64,000 nt of DNA. Origin: GCA-2711565 sp963664245 (lineage in GTDB: Bacteria > Bacteroidota > Bacteroidia > Bacteroidales > GCA-2711565). This document shows, piece by piece, positions 43,800 through 52,671 of this stretch (positions are counted from its first letter, which is position 1; each line of letters starts with the position of its first letter). Below the pieces are notes generated by a model. That model did no database searches and was not told where the DNA came from. It saw nothing but the letters and a program-made list of their open reading frames with translations. The stretch is from contig OY760934.1 in assembly GCA_963664245.1 (NCBI GenBank), positions 1,426,001-1,490,000 of the forward strand, read 5' to 3'. The translations under genes were made by a program, and so were the position numbers.

Positions 43800-45416
43800 C
43801 TATTCAACAAAAACATCTGCGGCTTCAAGAATAGCTTCAAGCGCATTTTTATCGGTGTTCATTTTTAGGGTCATGTTGCCTGACATCGCATCATCATTGG
43901 TTTTAACTTCAACATATTTGAATAAATCCATCATATCTTCAGCAGCCTCCCTGTTTGTAAAAGGGATGAGCCCCAAAACTTCGGACTTGAAAAAGCCCAG
44001 GTTTTTAAATCCTTCAAAATCGAAAAAGAAATAAGAGCAGTTATTTTTTATTGATTTGATATATTCCGAATCGTTCAGACTTAAATCTCCAAGTCCTCCG
44101 TTAGCAAATGCTTCGGCCGTATTTATATCGGTGGTAAACAAAATAATTTCATCATTAATAGCCACATAAGATTTAAAGGCTGGCGAAGGGATTTGATAGT
44201 ACCCGTTTTCCTTTAAGCTCATTTTCGACATCAGGGATTCCAGTTTGCCGTTAACATTATCTTTGGTAAGCCCAACAGCCGCATTAATTTTAAAATCTAC
44301 TTTATCGCCTTGTTTACTAAGATCCGAAAAAGTAAAAAGAATATTTCCATCCAGAGAACCTAAAAGTTCTTCGATGGTGAATCCTGTTTGGAGCGGAAAA
44401 GACATCTCCACCTCATTAAACATAGCCGGACCCAATACTTCTTTAAGTAAAGCATAATAATTCTTAAAGTTCAGGTTCATAGAAAACATACCCAATACGG
44501 CTTTGGGGAAATAGTCTGGCAATACCGAAGCATCAAATTTTTGAACAACAGGGTATTTATCCACCATGTCTTTTGCTTTCTCTCCCATATACATTTTGTA
44601 ATCCCCAACAATTTCGCCTTTCTCAAAATTCATCGAATAAATTGCATAGGACCCTTCCAGTAATTCATAAATTTTGCCAAAATTAAAGGGCATCATCTGC
44701 ATTGCTGATGCCTGGCCCATACTCGCATAACTACCATAATTAAGCAGAAAACTAAAATCATCCTTTGTTTGTAAGAAATCGTCAAAAGCCTCTTCTGATC
44801 TTATGGAGTTTTTACACGTATTTTCGTATAAGCTTTTAACCTCTGCCAAAATATCACCAGAAGGAGATGTATTGAAAGTATATTTTGGACTCCATGCAAT
44901 TAAAGCACGATCCGATTCCCACGTAAACACATAGTCATTGATAAGATAATACGAAGTATCTGAAAAACGAACATACTTAAATCCGTCTTCTTTTACTTCA
45001 CACTCGGAAGATGTAAATGCAGCAAACATCTTTTTAACAAGGCCTTCAAATTCTTCAGCATTTGATATCTTAAAAACAAGACCTTGCATTGAATTAACCT
45101 GGGCACCTCTCGTGAAGAAGTAGTAATTTTCTTTAGGGTCAACGCCCGATAACATAGCATCATTCTCAGAACCTTTAATTAAAGCAGCAATCCCGGGTGA
45201 TCCGACCTTTAGCTCTTCAGTAATAAGGTTCATAAAATTATAATCGTTCTCTTTGATGTTTGCTTTTTCGTTCAGCGCGTTATGGTTCATGGTAAAAACC
45301 ACACCAGCATCTCCAGGAATAAGGTCAACATAATTTGAGCGTTCTGGTGAACAGGAATAAAAAGCAACAATAATTGCCAATAAACAGAGTAATTGGTTAA
45401 AGCTAAAATTTTTCAT
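43800..45416 (-). CDS. DUF4836-family lipoprotein
   Basis: 538 residues. Signal peptide with lipobox FYSC, then SNYVDLIPGDAGVVFTMNHNAL, the usual DUF4836 opening, and a long beta-rich body with repeats such as VFKISNAEEFEGLVKKM. Function of the family is unknown. First gene of a three-gene operon with an ABC ATPase and an FtsX-like permease. A 12-bp perfect palindrome, ATCGAATTCGAT, lies 40 bp before its start at 45456-45467. Confidence 0.82.
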   Translation of the reverse strand: MKNFSFNQLLCLLAIIVAFYSCSPERSNYVDLIPGDAGVVFTMNHNALNEKANIKENDYNFMNLITEELKVGSPGIAALIKGSENDAMLSGVDPKENYYFFTRGAQVNSMQGLVFKISNAEEFEGLVKKMFAAFTSSECEVKEDGFKYVRFSDTSYYLINDYVFTWESDRALIAWSPKYTFNTSPSGDILAEVKSLYENTCKNSIRSEEAFDDFLQTKDDFSFLLNYGSYASMGQASAMQMMPFNFGKIYELLEGSYAIYSMNFEKGEIVGDYKMYMGEKAKDMVDKYPVVQKFDASVLPDYFPKAVLGMFSMNLNFKNYYALLKEVLGPAMFNEVEMSFPLQTGFTIEELLGSLDGNILFTFSDLSKQGDKVDFKINAAVGLTKDNVNGKLESLMSKMSLKENGYYQIPSPAFKSYVAINDEIILFTTDINTAEAFANGGLGDLSLNDSEYIKSIKNNCSYFFFDFEGFKNLGFFKSEVLGLIPFTNREAAEDMMDLFKYVEVKTNDDAMSGNMTLKMNTDKNALEAILEAADVFVE

Positions 45417-45629
45417 TTCTTAAATATTTTATTTTTAATACATTATTTGAGGGGGATCGAATTCGATAGCAATTTTATCAAATATTTCTGACATTTCAAA
45501 TTAAATTAGGATTAAACATTCGATTCTAAATTACATGAATGTCCAAAAAATGGCTTAATCAATAGCTTGGTTCTGATCTAATTTTTATAAATTAGCCCCT
45601 CAATCATAAAATCTTATCAAAAATATATT

Positions 45630-47000
45630 ATGGAACAAACAAAAAAATACATTCAAGAGAATAAAGACAGGGTGTTGGAAGAATTATTCGGTTTGATCCG
45701 CATACCGTCTATTAGTTCACAGGCCGAACACAAAGACGATATGGTAAAAGCTGCCGAGTACTGGAAAGGAAGCATGCTTTCTGCCGGATGCGACAAAGCC
45801 GAAGTTATGCCTACTGCCGGAAACCCGGTGGTTTACGGCGAAAAACTTATCGATCCGGCTTTGCCTACCGTTTTGGTTTACGGACACTACGATGTAATGC
45901 CGGTTGATCCGATCGATCTTTGGAAAAAACCGCCTTTCGAGCCGGTTATCGAAGACGGAAAAATTTGGGCCCGTGGTGCCGACGACGACAAAGGCCAGGC
46001 CTTTATGCACGCCAAAGCGTTCGAAGCCATGGTAAAAACAAACACCCTTCCTTGCAACGTTAAATTTATGGTAGAAGGCGAAGAAGAAATTGGTTCGCCA
46101 AACATGGGAAAATGGTGCGAAGAAAACAAAGATAGGTTGAATGCCGATATTATTTTGGTTTCCGACACGTCCATGATTGCCCGTGATATTCCTTCAATCA
46201 CTACCGGTTTAAGAGGTTTGGCTTACTGGCAGGTAGAAGTTACCGGCCCCGACAAAGACCTTCACTCCGGATTGTTTGGCGGTGCCGTTGCCAACCCTAT
46301 CAACGTATTGGCAAAAATGATTACCGACTGCGTGGATGAAAAAGGACACATTACCATCCCCAATTTCTACGACGACGTGTTGGAAGTAAGCAAAGAAGAA
46401 CGCAAAAAAATGGCCGAAGCTCCGTTTAACGAAGAAGCTTACAAAGCAGCCATCGATGTAAAAGCGTTAAAAGGCGAAGAAGGCTATACCCCAAGCGAAC
46501 ACACCGGAATCCGTCCAAGTTTTGACGTTTGCGGTATTTGGGGCGGTTATACCGGCGAAGGAGCCAAAACCGTACTTCCTTCAAAAGCCTATGCAAAAAT
46601 TTCGAGCCGTTTGGTTCCTAACCAAAACAACGAAAAAATCATGCAATTGTTCAAAAAATATTTTGAAGCCGTTGCCCCTGATTATGTAAAAGTAAATGTA
46701 GAAACCCTGCACGGCGGACAGGCTTACGTTTGCCCGATCGACATTCCGGCTTACAAAGCAGCCGAAGTAGCTTATGAAAAAACCTACAACAAAAAACCAG
46801 TTCCGGTACGCAGCGGCGGAAGCATCCCAATTATTTCCACCTTTGAAGAAAAACTGGGCATTAAATCGGTATTGATGGGCTTTGGTTTGGAAAGCGATGC
46901 CATCCACTCGCCCAACGAAAACTACCCGCTGGAACAATTCTTCAATGGTATCGATACCATTCTGGAATTCTACAAAGCCTTTGCGGAAATTATGAAGTAA
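45630..47000 (+). CDS. M20-family dipeptidase
   Basis: 456-residue zinc metallopeptidase of the carnosinase/dipeptidase branch. Metal and catalytic residues visible in VYGHYDVMPVD, RGADDDKGQ, EGEEEIGSPN and SDTSM; dimerisation lid with DLHSGLFGGAVANP; C-terminal metal histidine in DAIHSPNE. Cytoplasmic (no signal peptide); cleaves dipeptides, which fits the peptide transporter encoded elsewhere in the window. Confidence 0.93.
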   Translation: MEQTKKYIQENKDRVLEELFGLIRIPSISSQAEHKDDMVKAAEYWKGSMLSAGCDKAEVMPTAGNPVVYGEKLIDPALPTVLVYGHYDVMPVDPIDLWKKPPFEPVIEDGKIWARGADDDKGQAFMHAKAFEAMVKTNTLPCNVKFMVEGEEEIGSPNMGKWCEENKDRLNADIILVSDTSMIARDIPSITTGLRGLAYWQVEVTGPDKDLHSGLFGGAVANPINVLAKMITDCVDEKGHITIPNFYDDVLEVSKEERKKMAEAPFNEEAYKAAIDVKALKGEEGYTPSEHTGIRPSFDVCGIWGGYTGEGAKTVLPSKAYAKISSRLVPNQNNEKIMQLFKKYFEAVAPDYVKVNVETLHGGQAYVCPIDIPAYKAAEVAYEKTYNKKPVPVRSGGSIPIISTFEEKLGIKSVLMGFGLESDAIHSPNENYPLEQFFNGIDTILEFYKAFAEIMK

Positions 47001-47021
47001 CGTTTATTTTAAATAAAATTT

Positions 47022-47058
47022 TAAAAACCCATTCCCGAGGATTCGGAGTGGGTTTTTT
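47022..47058. terminator. Bidirectional terminator
   Basis: AAAAACCCA/TGGGTTTTT around an imperfect TCC/GGA inner stem. It overlaps the stop codon of the ATPase gene on the minus strand. Confidence 0.8.
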
Positions 47059-48346
47059 AATTATCAAAAAGGTCTAATTGCGCACTAATTTGTAGATCTA
47101 TTGGAACTCCTTCATATTTTCCTGACAAATAGTCTTTCTCAAAAGAAGCGTCTTTTCTAACCTTTTTTTCATACAATGATTCCATACGAGTTGAGCCATA
47201 GCTATCACGTTCAGTAATAATAATCTGATCCCTTCTAAACAACTTATTCGAAGGACTAATAAACGTCGAATTGTGTGATGCAAATATTAGCTGAGCACCC
47301 TTATGATTGAATTGACTAGAATTGAACAACTTAATTATAGCTTTACAAATTAAGGGATGTAACCTTGCATCAAATTCGTCAATAATTAATGTTCTTCCAT
47401 TCAATAAAGAATCAATAATTGGACCAGCTAGAGAAATATATTTACGGGTACCTAAAGATTCATTTTGATATAAGTTAAAATAAGTATCAGAAACAGGGTT
47501 CTTATCTTCATCATAAATAATATGTTTTGTACTAATGAGTGTACTTTCTTCTTTATTATCTAATAATATCTTCCGAATCTCTTTTGGCAGTTTACTTGTT
47601 GACAACATTTCTTCAGTAATACTAACCTTTTCGGCCTTTAAGTCTTTGAATCCAAGATTAGCACCCTTAATATAATTTTTAACTATTGTACCAAGTTTTT
47701 TATCATTCAGCATATCGATTGTAAAGTCTAATGTTATCTCATCATTTATACCTGTAACAAATCTAATGTTACTTAAACCTTTTAAAACCAATATTGCAGA
47801 TTGAACATTAAACTGTGCACAAACTGATAAAAATAAAGCATTCTCCCGTGTAATCTTAATTAAATCTTTGCTAGTAATATCAAACTTTTTTGCAATATCA
47901 ATTTGTTGAAATTTTCTATCAAATAATTTATACTCTTTATTTTTCTTAATAAAATACAACCACTCAGAATGAATAACAGATTTATCTACTTCAAAACCAT
48001 ACCTATATTTTGAAGAATCGTAAATGAACTCTATTTCAAAAAAACTTGGCTTATTCAAACATTCAATGGAAAGCCTAAATATATCAACTGGAATCTTTTC
48101 ATTAGTTTGCGAATCCTTCGAGGAGTCTTGAATAAATTTTCTGAAAAAATTTATTGCTTTAAACAAATTACTTTTTCCACTTGAATTTGCTCCATAAATA
48201 ACTAGACTTTTCAAAACGGACAATTTATTAATCTCCGACTCAAATATATTCTCCTCCCTATATTCTGTCAGGGAAGTAGCATTTAAATCAATAGCAACCT
48301 TATCTTTGAAAGACAAGAAATTTCCAACTGTGAATTTTACGAGCAT
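47057..48346 (-). CDS. Orphan AAA15/RloA-type ATPase
   Basis: 429 residues of the ABC-like AAA ATPases found in abortive-infection and RloA-type systems. Opening MLVKFTVGNFLSFKDKVAIDL, Walker A GANSSGKS at 52-59, an inserted helical region, Walker B RTLIIDEFDARLHP, then FASHNSTFIS and the tail KDYLSGKYEGVPID typical of the group. These ATPases usually sit beside an RloB-like nuclease gene; none adjoins here. The gene is AT-rich compared with the dipeptidase gene. Possible phage defence remnant or a one-gene system (inference). A TATATTTG element lies at 48441-48434. Confidence 0.8.
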   Translation of the reverse strand: MLVKFTVGNFLSFKDKVAIDLNATSLTEYREENIFESEINKLSVLKSLVIYGANSSGKSNLFKAINFFRKFIQDSSKDSQTNEKIPVDIFRLSIECLNKPSFFEIEFIYDSSKYRYGFEVDKSVIHSEWLYFIKKNKEYKLFDRKFQQIDIAKKFDITSKDLIKITRENALFLSVCAQFNVQSAILVLKGLSNIRFVTGINDEITLDFTIDMLNDKKLGTIVKNYIKGANLGFKDLKAEKVSITEEMLSTSKLPKEIRKILLDNKEESTLISTKHIIYDEDKNPVSDTYFNLYQNESLGTRKYISLAGPIIDSLLNGRTLIIDEFDARLHPLICKAIIKLFNSSQFNHKGAQLIFASHNSTFISPSNKLFRRDQIIITERDSYGSTRMESLYEKKVRKDASFEKDYLSGKYEGVPIDLQISAQLDLFDN

Positions 48347-48741
48347 AGTGCCATGAATAATATTAAAAACTTTCTATTTATTGTAAAATATGAGAATTTT
48401 TCTCGTAAAATTTAAAATTAAATTTGACAAAGCAAATATATTTTCATATTTTTACACGAAATTATCTCAATAAGACGAACAGATTTGCGATCTCTAAATT
48501 AATAAGTGAGGTAAAATAACGAATATTTCGATCAAAAAACAACAAAATTAACAACTAAATAACATAAACAGCATAAAATAATATATAAAAAGAGTGATAA
48601 AAAAAGTGAATGCTTCAATTTGAACATCAAACATTCACTTAAGATTGAGGAAATAATTGGTTCTTTAAAACCTCCCAAGCTTTACTCGACTTGGCTTTCC
48701 AAATAACAATAAACAAATATATAAATTTAAATCTAAAAACG
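48347..48741 (+). promoter_or_regulatory. Intergenic region with structured leader before the small-gene pair
   Basis: No ORF of note. GAGAA-TTT-TTCTC lies near 48390; TATATTTG on the minus strand (48441-48434) could serve the ATPase gene. On the plus side AAGTGAATG (48604-48612) pairs with CATTCACTT (48632-48640), and CCAAG/CTTGG follows near 48676-48695. These could form a structured 5' leader for the gene at 48742. Confidence 0.4.
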
Positions 48742-48876
48742 ATGGCTAAAAAAGTCACAAGTAAAAAAGTTGCTAAAAAAGCATCAAAAGTTCTCCGTGA
48801 TGGAAGAACAAGCAAAGACAGCAAATCTGTAGCTGGAAGCGCTCTTTCTCAACGTGAAAAATCAAATAAAAAATAA
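48742..48876 (+). CDS. Small basic protein with SALSQ motif
   Basis: 44 residues, nearly one third Lys: an N-terminal AKKVTSKKVAKKASK helix, then LRDGRTSKDSKSVAGSALSQREKS. I recall small proteins ending in a similar AGSALSQ motif from many bacterial groups, without known function. Start at 48742; an earlier in-frame ATG gives an AT-rich extension with no family likeness. Followed 6 nt later by the Cys-rich small gene, so the two are co-transcribed. Confidence 0.65.
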   Translation: MAKKVTSKKVAKKASKVLRDGRTSKDSKSVAGSALSQREKSNKK

Positions 48877-48882
48877 TATATT

Positions 48883-49089
48883 ATGTACAAATATTACGTA
48901 AATAAAAACGCTCAAGCTAACGGTGATCACGAAGTTCACAGAGCAGACTGTTCTTACTTACCAAGTAAAGAAAATAGAATCTATTTAGGTGAATTTTCTA
49001 ACTGTCACCAAGCTATCAATGCGGCATCACAATATTACAATGATGTAGATGGTTGCTATTATTGTTGTAATGAATGCCATACTGAATAA
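48883..49089 (+). CDS. Small cysteine/histidine-rich protein
   Basis: 68 residues. YYVNKNAQANGDHEVHRADC opens a likely metal-binding protein; H17, H20 and C24 plus C42/H43 and the GCYYCCNECH end supply many Cys/His ligands, probably for zinc. Similar short proteins occur in other bacteria, including on mobile elements, from memory; function unknown. Pairs with the basic small gene upstream, and a terminator follows. Confidence 0.75.
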   Translation: MYKYYVNKNAQANGDHEVHRADCSYLPSKENRIYLGEFSNCHQAINAASQYYNDVDGCYYCCNECHTE

Positions 49090-49136
49090 ATTAAGGAAAA
49101 ACATTCCTATTAAAGACTTAAATGTCACTTCTTCTT

Positions 49137-49168
49137 GCGTGCGGTCAAAATACCCGCACGTTTTTTTA
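49137..49168 (+). terminator. Terminator of the small-gene pair
   Basis: CGTGCGG (49138-49144)/CCGCACG (49154-49160) followed by seven T. Confidence 0.88.
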
Positions 49169-49201
49169 TTTGTAGAAATTGAATGCACCTCACCTTATTA
49201 A

Positions 49202-49220
49202 GCGGCATTGTAAATGCCGC
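49202..49220. repeat. Hairpin of the 3-nt-loop family
   Basis: GCGGCATT-GTA-AATGCCGC, an 8-bp perfect stem, same plan as the cluster at 25329-25478. On the minus strand it follows the stop of the possible gene remnant at 49233. Confidence 0.7.
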
Positions 49221-49232
49221 CTTTACTAATTT

Positions 49233-49424
49233 TTACAACGTTAATTCCTGCGCTGCCGTGGTATAATCATAATGAATAATGATATCATAGTAATCCCGTA
49301 ACAAAACAGGCCGATAAAAATCTTCAGGCAAGTTATTATAAGCTGCACCAATAAGTAACATCGGCCTTGCTTCCGCACTCCATTCGCCCAATCCGGAGTT
49401 TATTTGAATGTCTCCTGTTCTCAA
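49233..49424 (-). pseudogene. Possible 3' remnant of a gene
   Basis: A 63-codon frame without ATG (TTG at its head) whose composition looks protein-like (GEWSAEARPMLLIGAAYN, EDFYRPVLLRDYYDIIIHYD). It ends 12 nt before a hairpin on the same strand. No family recognised and no 5' part seen; it may be the tail of a lost gene or a chance frame. Confidence 0.3.
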
Positions 49425-49484
49425 AATAAAATTATCATATTGTGCATAATGAAAAAGTTATTATTTTCTAGACACATTAAGCAC

Positions 49485-50189
49485 CTATTCCACAGGCACC
49501 ATAAACTGATAGCCCAAACCTTTCAATGTAAGAATTTCAATGCGGGGATCGCAGGACAAGTGCTTGCGCAATTTACGGATATATACATCCAGGTTGCGGG
49601 AATTGAAATATGAATCGTCGCCCCAAACTTTTAACAACAGCATTTTCCGGTCAACAGATTTATTCGGGTGATCGGCCAGTACATTTAACACCTCGGCCTC
49701 GCGCAAGGTCAACGTAATTTCTTTTTCGCCGCAAACAAGTTTTAAGGCTTTAGGAGTAAAACGAATTTTTCCAAAAACATATTCTTCTTTTGAACCAGCT
49801 TCTGGTTTTTCGGCCGATTGCTTCAACAAATTGAGCTGGTTATCTATCCGGGCAAACAGTTCTTTAATGCTAAACGGCTTACGGATGTAATCAGTACCTC
49901 CGCTTTCAAAGCCTTTCACTAAATCTTCGGGAGTTGTTTTAGCCGTTAAAAATATAATAGGAAGAAAAGAATCAAGCTCCCTGATTTGCTTTCCAAGGGT
50001 TAAGCCGTCTGTGTTCGGGAGCATAATATCCAGGATGCAGATATCCGGATTAAAAGATGTATACGCTTTGATGACCTTTGCCCCATCTTCAACCAAAAGC
50101 GTTTCGTAGTTCTGGCCCTCAAGGGCATCCTTAACAATTTTGCCCAAGAAAGGTTCGTCCTCAACGTATAATACTTTAATTTTCTTCAT
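49485..50189 (-). CDS. OmpR-family response regulator (TCS 2)
   Basis: 234 residues: receiver with E10-D11, phospho-acceptor D54 (CILDIMLPNTDG), T in FLTAK, K in RKP, and a winged-helix output domain (LTLREAEVLNVL to LKGLGYQFMV). Its ATG lies within the end of the kinase gene (14-nt overlap), so expression is coupled. Paralogue of the TCS 1 regulator; the recognition-helix region is close (WGDDSYFNSRNLDVYIRKLR versus WGDDSFFNSRTLDVYIKKLR, compared in part), which fits the shared TTAACC repeats. Confidence 0.93.
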   Translation of the reverse strand: MKKIKVLYVEDEPFLGKIVKDALEGQNYETLLVEDGAKVIKAYTSFNPDICILDIMLPNTDGLTLGKQIRELDSFLPIIFLTAKTTPEDLVKGFESGGTDYIRKPFSIKELFARIDNQLNLLKQSAEKPEAGSKEEYVFGKIRFTPKALKLVCGEKEITLTLREAEVLNVLADHPNKSVDRKMLLLKVWGDDSYFNSRNLDVYIRKLRKHLSCDPRIEILTLKGLGYQFMVPVE

Positions 50190-51663
50190 TTACAATCGGC
50201 AAATAGATACTAAACTCACAGCCTCCGTTTTCGAGGTTCGTAAAGTGTATTTTCCCCTGGTGCTGTTCCACAACCAAACGCGCATAATTCAATCCCAATC
50301 CATAACCCTTAATATTATGACGGTCGTTTGAAGGAATCCTGAAAAATTTATCAAACACTTTACTTGCATATTCTTCGGGAATGCCCGGACCATTATCGCT
50401 AACTTTCAGGTTAAATCCCGATTTGTCGCCACTAAGCTTTATCGTAATCTGAACCTCTTCGCCCCCGTATTTCAAACTGTTATCGATCAAATTTAATAAA
50501 ACTCCCTGAATATGTGTTTTATCAAGTTTTGCAACTGCATTGGGAAGCGAAGACTCGAATTTAATGGAGGCACTGGCCTGTTGCAGGCTATATTTTTGCA
50601 TGGCGATCACCTCTTCTACCACTTGTTTTAAATCTGTTTCTTCGTACAAAAACACGTCTTGTTTTGCTTCGAGGATAGAATTGTTCAGTACTTTTCCAAC
50701 CAGATTGTCCAGACGGTTCAACTCCTGCACCGACATGCTAAGGTATTCTTTTACAATTTCAGGGTCTTTCACTTTATCAAAGTCTATCAGCGATTCAAGG
50801 GCAACCTTAACCGTTGCAACAGGGGTTTTTAATTCGTGGCTGATGTTGCTGATAAGGTCGTTCTTTAATTGCAATAAACGCTGTTGTTTTCGAATGCTCA
50901 GGTATGAAATCCGGAAAGCAAGCGTTGTAATTATCAATAATACAAGAGCAAACAAAATTTGAGGGCTGATTTTTCTCACCAGAAAAAAGCGATAACCTGA
51001 AATCAGAATTTCATTTTTACCCAAAAAAGAATTCGCCTTAAGTTTAATTATTCCCGGTTTTGAAATATCAAGGCTATCTGAACTATTCCAATAAACAGAA
51101 AAATCAAAACCCGATTCGTCCATAAAAGTCAAAAAGTTTTTCTGTAATAACAGAGTATCTGAGTATTTGCGGTAGAAGATTGCCTTGGGGGTATCAGAAA
51201 GTCCCAAATCAACCGCATATTCAATAAGCAAATTAACCCCTTTCTCAATAACATCAAAATCCTTATTGTGTTTATTCACAGAATCTACAGATATTGAACC
51301 ATCCACAAAAAAAGTTGGTTGTTTTTTATTGCTTACAATTCTGATTGTTTCAACATGAGAAATCGTATCATTTACATTCGGTTTAGCCTTTACACTTAAC
51401 ATTTGGGGAGAGGTTGAATCCTGAGACACACTTACCTTTACATTTCCCGAGTTTAGATCAATTACCGGATTTACAAGATGAATTGTTATTACAGAGTCCA
51501 TCATTAATTGTTCGGCTTCGGTATACCCTCTTTGCAAACTGGCAGATAATAATTTATACTCTTCGAGGTATTGGCTGCGGAGCCATAAAACAATAAAAAC
51601 GCTCAACAGCACCTGACTGATAAGCATTAATAAAACAATGATATTTTTATTCAACAACCTCAT
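50176..51663 (-). CDS. Sensor histidine kinase (TCS 2)
   Basis: 495 residues: membrane helix about 7-28, extracytoplasmic sensor region to about 233, second helix about 234-253, HisKA with H276 in SHELK, N box NLIDNSLKYGG, DNGPGIPEEY and GYGLGLNYA. Sensor region unrelated in detail to that of TCS 1. Divergent from a GLPGLI/beta-barrel pair, an arrangement suggesting that pair is its target. Confidence 0.93.
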   Translation of the reverse strand: MRLLNKNIIVLLMLISQVLLSVFIVLWLRSQYLEEYKLLSASLQRGYTEAEQLMMDSVITIHLVNPVIDLNSGNVKVSVSQDSTSPQMLSVKAKPNVNDTISHVETIRIVSNKKQPTFFVDGSISVDSVNKHNKDFDVIEKGVNLLIEYAVDLGLSDTPKAIFYRKYSDTLLLQKNFLTFMDESGFDFSVYWNSSDSLDISKPGIIKLKANSFLGKNEILISGYRFFLVRKISPQILFALVLLIITTLAFRISYLSIRKQQRLLQLKNDLISNISHELKTPVATVKVALESLIDFDKVKDPEIVKEYLSMSVQELNRLDNLVGKVLNNSILEAKQDVFLYEETDLKQVVEEVIAMQKYSLQQASASIKFESSLPNAVAKLDKTHIQGVLLNLIDNSLKYGGEEVQITIKLSGDKSGFNLKVSDNGPGIPEEYASKVFDKFFRIPSNDRHNIKGYGLGLNYARLVVEQHQGKIHFTNLENGGCEFSIYLPIVNEEN

Positions 51664-51679
51664 GGTAAATTAAATATAA

Positions 51680-51791
51680 CAAAAATAGTTGATTTTGGCT
51701 TGATTTCTGCCCCATTAACCATTATTAACCTTGAGAAACTTCTTATTAACCTTTTATTAACCTTTCCATTTACCCCCACCTCTTATTTTTG
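51680..51791. promoter_or_regulatory. Divergent operator: four phased TTAACC repeats between two promoters
   Basis: TTAACC begins at 51715, 51725, 51746 and 51757, spacings of 10, 21 and 11 bp, i.e. whole helical turns on one face. The array lies between a leftward -7 element TATTTTTG (51687-51680, kinase) and a rightward one TATTTTTG (51784-51791, GLPGLI gene), 27 and 21 nt from them. This fits tandem direct-repeat binding by an OmpR-family regulator. Confidence 0.6.
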
Positions 51792-51838
51792 GATGGTGGA
51801 AAAATTGAAAAATCACAAATTAAAAAAACCTTAATCTT

Positions 51839-52585
51839 ATGAAAAATTTAGCATTAGCATTTTTAGTTATTTTTTTAGGCTTATCATTTATGGCAAAGAG
51901 CCAAAACGAAGGAAAAGTAGTATACGAAGAAAAAGTAAAAATCGATATTAACTTAGAGGGTGCCTCAGAAGAAATATTAAAGATGATTCCGAAAGAACAA
52001 AAAAGCGGAAAAGTTCTTTATTTTAACAATGAATCGTCTTCATACCAAAATTCCAAAGAAGATGAAAGCGGAATTGTTCCGGGAAACCTTCCTAGCGGGG
52101 TACAGGTTTTTATTTCTGAACCCGACAACAGAGTCTTTTTCGATTTTAAAAGCGAAGAAAGAATTGAACAAAAAGAATTTATGACCCGCTATTTCCTGAT
52201 TAAAGAAGAAATCACGCAACCTAACTGGAAGCTAACCGGCCAACAAAAAATGATTCTTGATTACCCCTGTCAACAAGCCGTTCAGATCGCCGAAAAAGAT
52301 ACCATTACCGCTTGGTTCACACCCAACATTCAAGTATCAAGCGGTCCTTCAGAATATGTAAAACTGCCTGGCCTCATCTTGGAAGTAGATGTCAACCACG
52401 GGAAAAAAATCATCACGGCTCAATCTGTTGAACTTACGGAAATTAACAAAGAGTTAATCAAAAAACCGAAGAAAGGCAAAAAAGTAAGTCGCGAAGAATA
52501 CAAAAAAATCGTGGAAGAAAAAACCAAAGAAATGGGAGGTGATAATGAAGGAGGAAGTACGATTGTCATGGAGGTTCTAAAATAG
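51839..52585 (+). CDS. GLPGLI family protein
   Basis: 248 residues with signal peptide (to about 21, MAKSQ). The name-giving motif appears as KLPGLILEVDVNHG. The body has YEEKVKI, a LYFNNESSSY strand and the MILDYPCQQAVQ cysteine segment usual in the family. Exported; function unknown. Members commonly precede a TonB-type or beta-barrel protein gene, as here. Confidence 0.9.
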   Translation: MKNLALAFLVIFLGLSFMAKSQNEGKVVYEEKVKIDINLEGASEEILKMIPKEQKSGKVLYFNNESSSYQNSKEDESGIVPGNLPSGVQVFISEPDNRVFFDFKSEERIEQKEFMTRYFLIKEEITQPNWKLTGQQKMILDYPCQQAVQIAEKDTITAWFTPNIQVSSGPSEYVKLPGLILEVDVNHGKKIITAQSVELTEINKELIKKPKKGKKVSREEYKKIVEEKTKEMGGDNEGGSTIVMEVLK

Positions 52586-52671
52586 CACTACGCCATAAAG
52601 TATAGAATCATTTCTCATAAAATGAACACAAATTTTTGTTTTCATTCTTAAAGAAATAAAAAAATTAACAC

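Noticed and set aside
45456..45467. 12-bp palindrome ATCGAATTCGAT before the DUF4836 gene as an operator
   Set aside because: A single such palindrome in an intergenic region of about 200 bp is not unusual and no second copy was seen.
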